A stretch of 64,000 bases of DNA from Leifsonia soli (GTDB taxonomy: Bacteria; Actinomycetota; Actinomycetes; Actinomycetales; Microbacteriaceae), in the NCBI RefSeq assembly GCF_013408745.1, contig NZ_JACCBJ010000001.1, positions 682,001 through 746,000 of the forward strand. The letters are read 5' to 3'. The notes beneath the pieces are model-generated. The model did no database searches. It had not been told where the DNA came from and saw only the letters and a program-made list of their open reading frames with translations. Below, in pieces: positions 26,960 to 35,533 of this stretch. Position 1 is the first letter of the stretch. Each line of letters begins with the position of its first letter. The translations under genes and the position numbers were made by a program.

Positions 26960-27717
26960 CCGCCGCGAAGCCGCTCACGGTCGAGTTCTGCGGCGAGTTC
27001 TACCGGGTCGACCCGGGAAGCGAGTTCGGGATCGGCCGAGAGGCCGAGCTGACCATCGACGACAACCCGTACCTCCACCGCCGCTTCCTCACTGTCGGGC
27101 ACGACTTCGGGATGTGGTGGCTGAGCAACGTCGGAACCCTGCTGACCGCCACGGTGACCGACGCGACGGGAACCATGCAGGCATGGCTCGCGCCCGGCGC
27201 GAAGCTGCCGATCGTGTTCCAGACCATGCACGTCATGTTCAGCGCGGGCGCGACGACGTACGACTTCACCATCTCGAGCGACGAGGACTACTTCAACACC
27301 GCGGTCCAGGTGGATGCGGCGGGCGGCTCCACCACGGTGCTCCCTGTCACGCTGACCACCAGCCAGCGCCAGCTGATCGTCGCCCTCGCCGAGGGCGTCC
27401 TCACCCAGACCGTCCCGGGACGCGGCACCATCCCGACCTCCGCCGAGGCGGCCGAGCGGCTGGGCTGGAGCATGACGACGTTCAACCGCAAGCTCGATAA
27501 CGTCTGCGACAAGCTCGACAAGCTCGGCGTCGCCGGCCTCCGTGGCGGGCGCGGCAAGCTCGCGACCAACCGCAGGGCCCGGCTCGTCGAATACGCCGTG
27601 ACCACCCGGCTGGTCGGGGTCGAGGATCTCCCTCTGCTCGACCGGCACGACGACGCGGATGTCGAGGCGGCACTTGACCCGACGGCTCCGGCGGAGGACC
27701 GTAGCAGCGACGACTGA
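26956..27717 (+). CDS. FHA-HTH protein, predicted phospho-regulated DNA-binding protein
   Basis: A 253-residue protein combining a divergent N-terminal FHA fold (about 5-95: FGIGREAELTIDDNPYLHRRF then a WWLSNVG strand) and a C-terminal helix-turn-helix (about 135-185: TTSQRQLIVALAEG, then TSAEAAERLGWSMTTFNRKL). The FHA Arg, and a His-Arg pair in place of the usual Ser-His, are visible. The gene overlaps the kinase stop by GTGA, so the kinase is the obvious modifier. A perfect palindrome 41 bases after its stop is a plausible binding site. DNA binding is inferred from the fold only. Confidence 0.8.
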   Translation: MTAAKPLTVEFCGEFYRVDPGSEFGIGREAELTIDDNPYLHRRFLTVGHDFGMWWLSNVGTLLTATVTDATGTMQAWLAPGAKLPIVFQTMHVMFSAGATTYDFTISSDEDYFNTAVQVDAAGGSTTVLPVTLTTSQRQLIVALAEGVLTQTVPGRGTIPTSAEAAERLGWSMTTFNRKLDNVCDKLDKLGVAGLRGGRGKLATNRRARLVEYAVTTRLVGVEDLPLLDRHDDADVEAALDPTAPAEDRSSDD

Positions 27718-27757
27718 GGCGCTTCCCGCGTGGCCCGGCGGGATCGGCCGGCCGCCC

Positions 27758-27775
27758 ATGGGGAGTGCTCCCCAT
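27758..27775. promoter_or_regulatory. Perfect palindrome upstream of the giant repeat protein
   Basis: ATGGGGAG-TG-CTCCCCAT, 8-bp perfect arms with a two-base centre, about 25 bases before a probable -10 TAGCGT (27800-27805). Too short and lacking a T run for a strong terminator, so an operator is the better reading; the FHA-HTH protein encoded just upstream is a candidate binder. Confidence 0.5.
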
Positions 27776-27839
27776 TCCGGACGCGTCGGGGGGTCGTGTT
27801 AGCGTAGACGCGTTTTCCGGCCCGGGGGATTGCAGAGTC

Positions 27840-30800
27840 TTGGTTTCATTGAGTACGTGGTTCCGACAGCGGAAGACGCTCGCCGTGATCACCGCACTCG
27901 CCGTGGTCGCCGGCGTCCCGCTGACGATCGCCGTCCTCCACAAGGGCTTCCCGGTCAACGCGGTCGAGCTCGACACCCGCGATGTCTGGGTCACCAACGG
28001 CGAGAAGCTGCTCGGCGGCCGTCTCAACCATCAGATCGACGAGCTGGATGCCGCGGTGACGGGAGCCAGCGCCGACCTCGACGTTCTGCAGGACGGCTCC
28101 GCCTACTTCCTCACCGACCTCCCGCACGGGACGGTCGACAGGATCGACCCGGCCTTCGTGTCCCTCGGGGGACGCATCCAGGTGCCGGAGGACTCGCAGG
28201 TCGGCTACGGCGGCACCACGCTCTCGGTGCTGGCGCCCAACGGCTCCCTGTGGGTGCTGGACGCCTCGGGCCGGCTCGACTTCGACAAGTCCAAGACCAA
28301 GCCGGTCGTGAAGGCCGGAGCCGGTGCGAAGCTCGCGGTGGCGAAGTCGGGCACCACGTTCGTGGTCGCTCCGAAGGGCAAGCGGCTGATCACGGTCGAC
28401 CGCCCGGGAGCGAAGCCCGAGAGCCGGGACTTCCCGGTGCCCGGCGCCTTCCAGGTGAGCGCGGTCGGCGACCAGGCGGTCGTTCTCGACACGCAGCGCA
28501 ACCGGATGATCACGGGCGGCGGGACCACGGTCGACCTCCCCGCGAAGGGGCTCAGGCTCCAGCAGCCGGGCCCGGACGACCGCGCCGCGGTCGTCGCGAC
28601 CTCGAACAGCCTGCTCAGCGTCCCGCTCGGGGGCGGGGCGGTCACCGCGAGCCCGGCGGGTGCGACCTCGAAGGGCGGCGCCGACGCGGTCTCGGCCCCC
28701 GTCCGGCTGGGGACGTGCTCGTACGGCGCCTGGTCGGGCTCCGGACGCTACCTGTACGCGTGCGACGGCAAGAAGCCCGTCGGCGTCGACATCGACCAGC
28801 CGGTGGCGGGCGACGACCTGGAGTTCCGGGTCAATCACGGCGTCATCGCGCTGAACAACCTGCGCGACGGCAATGCCTGGGTCGTCTCCTCCAACATGCG
28901 GCTGGTGCAGAACTGGGCGCAGCTGAAGCCCAACGACACCACGGTGCAGGGCGAGACCGGCGAGGAGAAGCCGGTCGTGCAGTCCTTCGCCGACACGCTC
29001 GCGCAGCGGACCGATCAGAACAGGCCGCCGATCGCCGTGAACGACACGTACGGCGTGCGCCCCGGCCGGTCGACGGTGCTCCACGTGCTGACGAACGACA
29101 CCGATCCGGACGGCGACGTCCTGACCATCTCCGACGTGTCGGCGATCCCTGCCGCGCAGGGCGTCCTGCAGCTCGTCGAGGGCGGTCGCGCCATCCAGTT
29201 CACGCCGAAGGACGGCCTGAGCGGCACGATCTCGTTCCGCTACTCGGTCGACGACGGCCGCGGCGGGACCGCCTCCGCGCAGGTGGATGCGACGCTCAAG
29301 CAGGCGTCGGTGAACGAGGCCCCGGCATCCGCCCGATCGAGCACCGCGCAGACCGAGGTCGGCCAGTCGGTCACGTACAACGTCCTGAACGACTGGACCG
29401 ATCCGGACGGCGACGACCTCAGTCTCGTCGCGGCGTCCGCGACGACCGAGGACGACGTGCGGTTCAAGCCGAACGGCGACGTCACCTTCACCAGCAAGAC
29501 CGGTCAGGCGGGCTCCAAGGAGGTGCGGGTCACCATCTCCGACGGCCGCGCCTCCGCCACGGGCAGTCTCATCGTCACCGTGAAGCCGGCGGGCACGCTC
29601 GACCCCGTCGCCGTGACCGACTTCGCCGACGGCTTCACCGGGCGTCCCGTCGTGCTGCATCCGCTCGACAACGACCAGTCGCCGTCCGGGGAGCCGCTGA
29701 CACTGGTCGGCGCGGGGCTCGACGGCGGGAGCGGAGCGCAGGTCACCGCGGACAGCGCGCGCGGCACGATCACCGTCCGCAGCAACGCGCCGGGGGAGTA
29801 CTACCTCGTCTACACGCTCGGCGCCGGGCCGAAGACGACGACCGGGCTCGCACGCGTCGACATCGCGCCGCAGGGTGCGAGCGAGGCCCCGCCGATCGCC
29901 GTGACCGACAAGGCGTACGTCCGCCCCGGCGAGCCGACCTCCGTCGCCGTGCTCGACAACGACGTGTCGCCGTCGGGGCGCGTCCTCGCCGTGCGTTCCG
30001 TGTCGGTCGGGAAGGGCGCCGAGGATCTCAACGTCGAGGTGCTCGACAACGCCGTGGTGAAGATCACGGCGCCGACCGTCCTCACCCAGCAGGTGCAGCT
30101 CTCCTACGTCGTGTCCGACGGGATCAACGAGGCCACCGCCGGGATCACGGTGGTCCCCGTCCCGCCGCTCGTGCAGCATCAGCCTCCGGTCGCCGTGGAC
30201 GATCAGGTGCCCGTCCGGGCCGGCGACGTGGCGACCGTGGCGGTGATGCAGAACGATTACTCGCCCGACAACGCCCCCTTCACCCTCGACACGCAGCTGC
30301 GCGACGCGAGCGGTGCCGGGCAGGGTGCGACCGCCTTCGTGAGCGGCGAGAACGTGCGCTACCAGGCGCCGACCGCGCCCGGCCAGTACAACGTGGTCTA
30401 CGGCATCACGGACAAGTACGGCCAGAAGGCGCAGGCGACCGTCACCTTCGTCGTCGGCGCCCCCGACAAGGGCTCCGACCGCGCGCCGCAGCCGCAGCCG
30501 CTGACGGTGCGCGCCTTCGCCGGCTCGTCGGTGCCGGTGGAGGTACCGCTCGACGGCATCGACCCCGACGGCGACTCCGTCTCGCTCTCCGGACTGGCCA
30601 CGCAGCCGACCCTCGGCCGCATCTCCGACTCGACCAGCCGCTCGTTCACGTACGAGGCGTACCCGGACTCGGCGGGCAGCGACACCTTCACCTACGAGGT
30701 GAAGGACACGTACGGGAAGACGGCCACCGGCACGGTGTCGATCGCCGTGATCCCGCGCCCGAGCCAGGTGCGTCCGCCGATCGCGGTGAACGACCCGGTG

Positions 30801-33122
30801 CAGGTGAAGCCGGGCCGCACGATCGCCGTGCCCGTCCTCGACAACGACTCCGACCCGAACGGCTACGCGATCGCCCTCCAGAAGAAGCTGCTGCAGGTGG
30901 ACGACGGCCTGAAGGCGTCGGTGCACGGCAAGATCGTGCTCGTCACCGCACCGAAGGACGAAGGGTCGTTCGTCGTCCGCTACCAGATCACCAACGGGCA
31001 GGGCGGCGTCGCCAGCGCGTTCATCCAGGTGACGGTGACGCCCGACGCCAAGGATGTTCCCCCGACCGCCGTCGATCACGTGCTCGAGCCGGACGAGGTC
31101 GCGAACAAGCAGAGCGTCAAGGTGAACGCGCTTCAGGGAGCGACCAATCCGTCCGGTCTCGTCGACGACCTGAAGGTCGATGTCACCGGGCCGAACGCGT
31201 CGGCCGCAGACGTGGGGAAGGACGGCTCCATCACGGTGAAGCCGGGCGAGCAGCGCACCGCCATCGCGTACACGCTGACCGACACCGTCACCGGGCTGAA
31301 GGGGACCGCGTTCATCGTGGTCCCGCCCAAGGGCGACGCCACGGCCCCTCCGCGCATCAAGGACGGCCTGCCGCAGCAGATCGTCCAGGTCGACGGGTCG
31401 AAGACCTGGAAGCTCTCCGACATCCTCACCGTGCCGTCGGGCCGCGGGTACAAACTCACCGGAGCCTCCGGAGTCAGCGCGACCAACAGCTCGGGGGCAT
31501 CCTCCTACGGCGACGAGCAGACGCTGACCTTCACGGCGGCGAAGGGCTACCGCGGTCCTGCTGCGATCACCTTCAAAGTGAACGACGGGCGCGAGGCCGG
31601 ACAGAGTGCCGACCGCGTGACCACTCTGGTCCTGCCGATCACGGTGGGGGAGCCGGACCAGTCCGACGTGCCTCCGACGTTCACATCGCCCAGCGAGAAG
31701 ATCGAGCCGGGGGAGGCGCCGCTCTCGGTCGACCTGCGGGCGTCGAGCTTCCATCCCAACCCCGAGATCCTCAACAAGCTGACGTACTCCGGCGGAACGT
31801 CGTCCAACCCGAAGATCCAGTCGAACCTGAGCGGCTCGACGCTGACCCTCTCCGCGCCGCTGGGCGTGCAGCCGGGCGAGACGGCGACGGTCGCGGTGAC
31901 GATCAGCTCCGGCACGCACACGATCACCGGCACGGTGAACGTGCAGGTGGTGAGCTCGAGCCGTCCGGTCGCGACGCAGAAGAACCCGCCGCAGACGTCG
32001 GAGGTCAAGCGCGGTGAGACGGCGACGGTCACCGGCGCGTCGAGCGACGCGCAGTGGGTGAACCCGTTCCCGGGGCAGCCGCTGACGATCACCGACGCGA
32101 CGGCCCAGAGCGCGCCGGCGGGCGTCACGGTCACGCACACGGGATCGTCGATCAGCGTCAGCGCATCCTCCGGCGCCGCCATCGGGGCCGTGAACGTGGT
32201 CTACCACGTCGAGGATGCGACGAAGGACCCGAAGCGCACGGCGTCGGCCATCGGCCAGCTGCGCGTCACCATCCACGACATCCCGTCGAAGCCGAGCGCC
32301 CCGTCGAACCCGCAGGCGAGCGACGGGAAGGTCACCGTCTCGATCAAGGCCCCGGCCGACAACGGAAAGCCGATCACGCAGTACGAGGTGACGGACGGCG
32401 CCGGGCACACCGCGACGACGGCATCCGTCGGCAACGTGACGATCGGCGGCCTGACGAACGGCAAGTCCTACTCGTTCACCGTGCGCGCGCAGAACGCCGA
32501 CGGGTGGAGCGAACGCTCCGCCGGGAGCACGCCGGTCACGCCGTACGGCAAGCCGACGCAGGTGAGCGGCGTCTCCCTCCGGAGCAGCGGGAACGCGCCG
32601 AGCGATCTGACCATGAGCTGGAACGCGCTCTCGGACCCGAACGGGACGGGAGGCGGCCAGGCGACCTACTATTACCGGCTCAACGGCGGGTCGTGGCAGA
32701 CGACGACCGGCACCAGTGCGCAGGCGAACAACAAGGGGGCAGGCACCTACTCCTTCGAGGTCTACGCGTCGAACGCCGGCGGCAACAAAGGACCGACGGC
32801 GACCTCCAACAGCGTCGAAGTCAAAGACCCGCCGCCGCCGTCGCCGTCGATCGACCTGGCGAAGGGCGGGCTGAAGCCCGGGTACGCCCACAGCTACACC
32901 TACGACGTGACGCTGCACGATTTCCCCGCGAACCGGACGTTCACCATGCAGGTCCACTGCAATGGCGGCCAGCTGGGCAGCAAGTCGATCTCGACCGACG
33001 GCAACGGCTACGGCCACTACGTCGGCAACCCGAACAGCGATCTCGACCCGTGGTGCGGGTACCACGGCGTCTACGTCGTCGTGAACGGCGTGCAGAGCCC
33101 GGTCCAGGACTGGGCGCCGTGA
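27840..33122 (+). CDS. Giant surface protein with about eleven cadherin/Ig-like repeats and C-terminal FN3 domains
   Basis: About 1760 residues. A membrane helix at 12-32 (TLAVITALAVVAGVPLTIAV) anchors it or serves as an uncleaved signal. Residues 35-380 look like a beta-propeller-type domain. Eleven repeats then begin near 394, 492, 589, 683, 781, 882, 978, 1073, 1170, 1277 and 1374, each opening with (R/Q)PPIAVND-like and NDxDPDGD-like motifs as in bacterial cadherin-like/Ig domains. FN3 domains lie near 1484-1565 and 1570-1660, followed by a C-terminal domain containing two Cys. No LPXTG sorting signal. Start: TTG at 27840 (weak ribosome site) just before STWFRQRKT; TTG at 27849 is possible. 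Followed by moxR after 43 bases. Confidence 0.85.
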   Translation: MVSLSTWFRQRKTLAVITALAVVAGVPLTIAVLHKGFPVNAVELDTRDVWVTNGEKLLGGRLNHQIDELDAAVTGASADLDVLQDGSAYFLTDLPHGTVDRIDPAFVSLGGRIQVPEDSQVGYGGTTLSVLAPNGSLWVLDASGRLDFDKSKTKPVVKAGAGAKLAVAKSGTTFVVAPKGKRLITVDRPGAKPESRDFPVPGAFQVSAVGDQAVVLDTQRNRMITGGGTTVDLPAKGLRLQQPGPDDRAAVVATSNSLLSVPLGGGAVTASPAGATSKGGADAVSAPVRLGTCSYGAWSGSGRYLYACDGKKPVGVDIDQPVAGDDLEFRVNHGVIALNNLRDGNAWVVSSNMRLVQNWAQLKPNDTTVQGETGEEKPVVQSFADTLAQRTDQNRPPIAVNDTYGVRPGRSTVLHVLTNDTDPDGDVLTISDVSAIPAAQGVLQLVEGGRAIQFTPKDGLSGTISFRYSVDDGRGGTASAQVDATLKQASVNEAPASARSSTAQTEVGQSVTYNVLNDWTDPDGDDLSLVAASATTEDDVRFKPNGDVTFTSKTGQAGSKEVRVTISDGRASATGSLIVTVKPAGTLDPVAVTDFADGFTGRPVVLHPLDNDQSPSGEPLTLVGAGLDGGSGAQVTADSARGTITVRSNAPGEYYLVYTLGAGPKTTTGLARVDIAPQGASEAPPIAVTDKAYVRPGEPTSVAVLDNDVSPSGRVLAVRSVSVGKGAEDLNVEVLDNAVVKITAPTVLTQQVQLSYVVSDGINEATAGITVVPVPPLVQHQPPVAVDDQVPVRAGDVATVAVMQNDYSPDNAPFTLDTQLRDASGAGQGATAFVSGENVRYQAPTAPGQYNVVYGITDKYGQKAQATVTFVVGAPDKGSDRAPQPQPLTVRAFAGSSVPVEVPLDGIDPDGDSVSLSGLATQPTLGRISDSTSRSFTYEAYPDSAGSDTFTYEVKDTYGKTATGTVSIAVIPRPSQVRPPIAVNDPVQVKPGRTIAVPVLDNDSDPNGYAIALQKKLLQVDDGLKASVHGKIVLVTAPKDEGSFVVRYQITNGQGGVASAFIQVTVTPDAKDVPPTAVDHVLEPDEVANKQSVKVNALQGATNPSGLVDDLKVDVTGPNASAADVGKDGSITVKPGEQRTAIAYTLTDTVTGLKGTAFIVVPPKGDATAPPRIKDGLPQQIVQVDGSKTWKLSDILTVPSGRGYKLTGASGVSATNSSGASSYGDEQTLTFTAAKGYRGPAAITFKVNDGREAGQSADRVTTLVLPITVGEPDQSDVPPTFTSPSEKIEPGEAPLSVDLRASSFHPNPEILNKLTYSGGTSSNPKIQSNLSGSTLTLSAPLGVQPGETATVAVTISSGTHTITGTVNVQVVSSSRPVATQKNPPQTSEVKRGETATVTGASSDAQWVNPFPGQPLTITDATAQSAPAGVTVTHTGSSISVSASSGAAIGAVNVVYHVEDATKDPKRTASAIGQLRVTIHDIPSKPSAPSNPQASDGKVTVSIKAPADNGKPITQYEVTDGAGHTATTASVGNVTIGGLTNGKSYSFTVRAQNADGWSERSAGSTPVTPYGKPTQVSGVSLRSSGNAPSDLTMSWNALSDPNGTGGGQATYYYRLNGGSWQTTTGTSAQANNKGAGTYSFEVYASNAGGNKGPTATSNSVEVKDPPPPSPSIDLAKGGLKPGYAHSYTYDVTLHDFPANRTFTMQVHCNGGQLGSKSISTDGNGYGHYVGNPNSDLDPWCGYHGVYVVVNGVQSPVQDWAP

Positions 33123-33165
33123 CCCGCGGGCAAAACACGAACGAAGAAACCGAGGAGATGCAGCA

Positions 33166-34134
33166 GTGGCAGTGACACAGGAGCAGGCGGACTGGTTCGC
33201 CGGGGCGTTCTCGCAATTGGTGGCGAACGTCGACAAGGCGATCCTCGGCAAGGAGCACAGCATCCGCCTGGTGATCACTGCGATGCTCTCCGGCGGACAC
33301 GTGCTGCTCGAGGACGTGCCCGGCACCGGGAAGACGGTGCTCGCCAAGGCGCTCGCCAACACGGTCGAGGGCACGCAGTCGCGCATCCAGTTCACCCCCG
33401 ACCTGCTGCCGTCGGACGTCACCGGCGTCACGATCTACGACCAGTCCAGCGGCCGGTTCGAGTTCCATCCCGGGCCGATCTTCGCGTCCGTGGTACTCGC
33501 CGACGAGATCAACCGGGCGAGCCCGAAGACCCAGTCCGCGCTGCTCGAGGTCATGGAGGAGGGCGTCGTGACGGTCGACGGCGTCGGCCACCCCGTCGGA
33601 GCGCCGTTCATCGTGATCGCGACGCAGAACCCGGTGGAGCAGGCGGGAACGTACTCGCTGCCCGAGGCGCAGCTCGACCGCTTCCTGATCAAGACATCGC
33701 TCGGCTACCCCGACCACGCGACGACCGTCGACCTGCTGCTCGACTCGTCCAACCGATCGCGTGCGGCGGCCGTCCGGCCGATCATCGCCTCCGACTCGGT
33801 CACCACGCTCGCGCAGCTGGCCTCCGAGGTGCACACCGACGCCAGCGTCATGGGGTACCTCAGCGAGATCGTCACCGCAACGCGCGACGACAAGGATGCG
33901 GCGCTCGGCGTGAGCATCCGCGGCGCCCTCGCGCTCGCGCGTGCGGCGAAGACGTGGGCGATCTCGGCCGGGCGCACCTTCGTGACGCCGGACGACATCC
34001 GCGACCTCGCCCAGCCGGTGCTCGCGCACCGCGTCATCGTCGACCCCGAGTCCGAGTTCGCGGGTGTGACCGCGGCCGACGTCGTCGAGCGGGCGGTCGC
34101 GTCCGCGACACCGCCCGCCTACCGCGCGGCCTGA
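33166..34134 (+). CDS. MoxR-family AAA+ ATPase (copy 1)
   Basis: A 322-residue MoxR ATPase. Walker A DVPGTGKT at about 50-57 (Lys56), Walker B VVLADEIN, sensor-1-like ATQNPVEQ and the MoxR PEAQLDRF segment are present. MoxR proteins work as chaperones for partner proteins, often with von Willebrand/DUF58 proteins; the next gene is DUF58. GTG start eight bases after GAGGAG. It resembles copy 2 at 51636 closely in the core (ESALLEVMEE versus ECMEERQVT region), with a different C-terminal part, so the two modules arose from an old duplication or separate acquisition. Confidence 0.93.
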   Translation: MAVTQEQADWFAGAFSQLVANVDKAILGKEHSIRLVITAMLSGGHVLLEDVPGTGKTVLAKALANTVEGTQSRIQFTPDLLPSDVTGVTIYDQSSGRFEFHPGPIFASVVLADEINRASPKTQSALLEVMEEGVVTVDGVGHPVGAPFIVIATQNPVEQAGTYSLPEAQLDRFLIKTSLGYPDHATTVDLLLDSSNRSRAAAVRPIIASDSVTTLAQLASEVHTDASVMGYLSEIVTATRDDKDAALGVSIRGALALARAAKTWAISAGRTFVTPDDIRDLAQPVLAHRVIVDPESEFAGVTAADVVERAVASATPPAYRAA

Positions 34135-34175
34135 GCCGCTCCGCACCACCCCGACCCCCGCCCGCGCCCGCGCCC

Positions 34176-34202
34176 GACCCCGACCCCGACCCCGACCCCG
34201 AC
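34176..34202. repeat. GACCCC tandem hexamers between moxR and DUF58
   Basis: Four and a half GACCCC units in the 82-base intergenic gap, next to a CCCGCG doublet. Unlike the GAGCCC linker this lies outside a gene; variation in length would change moxR-DUF58 spacing. Confidence 0.8.
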
Positions 34203-34216
34203 AGGATCCTGCAGCC

Positions 34217-35533
34217 ATGACCACCGACAGCCCCGCTCGCGGACGCCGTCGTCGCGCACCCGGCGCCGACCAGGCGCGCATCGCTGCGGAGCTCGTCGCC
34301 GGCGCGGTCGCGCGCGCGACCGGTGCGGTGACGTCCCGGATCGCGCCTCTCGGGCGCGCGGTCGGGCGTCGTCTCGCGCCGGTCGTCGGCGTGGTGAGCA
34401 CCCTCGGCTGGATCGTGCTGGCGACCGCCGCCGTGTCGGTCGTCCTGGCGGTCTGGCTCGGCTGGGCCGAGTTCGTCTACGTCGCGGCAACGCTGCTTGC
34501 GGCCTTCGTCATCGCGGCCGCCTTCGTGTTCGGCCGCTCCACATACCGCGTCGGCATCGAGCTCAACCCCCGGCGCGTCGTCGCCGGCGGGCGGGCCCTC
34601 GGGCGGCTCACCGTGGCCAACAGCGGATCACGGCCGGTGCTTCCGACGCGGATGGAGCTGCCCGTCGGCGAAGGACAGGCCGACTTCACCATCCCGCGGC
34701 TCGCCCCGGGCGCCGAGACGGAGGAACTGTTCGCCGTTCCGACCGAGCGGCGCGCTCTGATCCTGGCCGGCCCCGCCCTGTCGGTGCGCGGCGACCAGCT
34801 GGGACTGCTGCGCCGCACCAACCAGTGGACCGAGCAGATCGAGCTGTTCGTGCACCCGAAGACGGTCCGCCTTGCCGCGACGGCGCGCGGCCTGGTCCGC
34901 GACCTCGAGGGGCAGACGACCAAGGTCATCACGGACAGCGACCTCGCCTTCCACGCGCTGCGCACCTACGAGCCCGGCGACGACATCCGCAACGTTCACT
35001 GGCGCACGTCCGCCCGGACGGGCCAGCTGATGGTGCGCCAGTGTCAAGAGACCCGCCGGTCACAGCTGCTGCTGGCCTTCGACGCGGAGCGCTCGCACTT
35101 CGCGTCCGACGACGAGTTCGAGCTGGGCGTCTCCGTGCTCGCGTCGGTCGGCTGCCAGGTCATCCGCGAGGAGACCGAGATCCGAGCGCTCTGGCAGCGC
35201 GGACCGATGCGCGTCGAGACGCCGACGGCCCTGCTCGACGATTCCTGCCGCATCCACTCGGTGGACGGGGCGCATCCGACACTCCGCGAGTTCCTGCGGC
35301 AGGCGACCCTGCGGCTGCCCGCGCCGAGTCTTGCGGTGACCGTGGTGGGCTCGCAGGTGGACGCGGCCGAGCTGCGCGGAGCATCGGCCCTGTGGTCGAC
35401 GGACACGGAGACCATCGTGATCCGTGTCGACGAGGCGGCGGAGCCGCGGCTCACCCGACTGGGGCGCTCGATGCTGATCACCGTCTCCGCGCTGCCCGAG
35501 CTGCCGTCTCTGCTGAAGCGGGCGGGCCGATGA
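34217..35533 (+). CDS. DUF58 protein (copy 1)
   Basis: A 438-residue membrane protein. A basic N-terminus, then two hydrophobic segments at about 58-105. The DUF58 domain carries its hallmark YEPGDDIRNVHWRTSARTG at about 250-268, followed by a von Willebrand A-like fold (LLLAFDAERS). DUF58 proteins are the usual partners of MoxR ATPases and are thought to be acted on by them at the membrane. The stop overlaps the next gene by ATGA. Low identity to the copy at 52705 outside the hallmark. Confidence 0.88.
   Translation: MTTDSPARGRRRRAPGADQARIAAELVAGAVARATGAVTSRIAPLGRAVGRRLAPVVGVVSTLGWIVLATAAVSVVLAVWLGWAEFVYVAATLLAAFVIAAAFVFGRSTYRVGIELNPRRVVAGGRALGRLTVANSGSRPVLPTRMELPVGEGQADFTIPRLAPGAETEELFAVPTERRALILAGPALSVRGDQLGLLRRTNQWTEQIELFVHPKTVRLAATARGLVRDLEGQTTKVITDSDLAFHALRTYEPGDDIRNVHWRTSARTGQLMVRQCQETRRSQLLLAFDAERSHFASDDEFELGVSVLASVGCQVIREETEIRALWQRGPMRVETPTALLDDSCRIHSVDGAHPTLREFLRQATLRLPAPSLAVTVVGSQVDAAELRGASALWSTDTETIVIRVDEAAEPRLTRLGRSMLITVSALPELPSLLKRAGR

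Noticed and set aside
27765..27839. GTG at 27765 as start of the giant protein
   Set aside because: It lies inside the palindrome and before the probable -10 box, and the added residues have no hydrophobic or family character.
27846..33431. A 1861-residue open frame antisense to the giant repeat protein and moxR
   Set aside because: It is a mirror of high-GC third positions; the peptide is an Arg/Val/Asp/His-rich low-complexity string with no domain, and the plus strand codes clear domains.
34825..35529. Upstream part of the long frame ending at 37890 as an N-terminal extension of transglutaminase copy 1
   Set aside because: It runs through the DUF58 gene in another frame and is Arg/Ala-rich; the ATGA at 35530 is the natural start.
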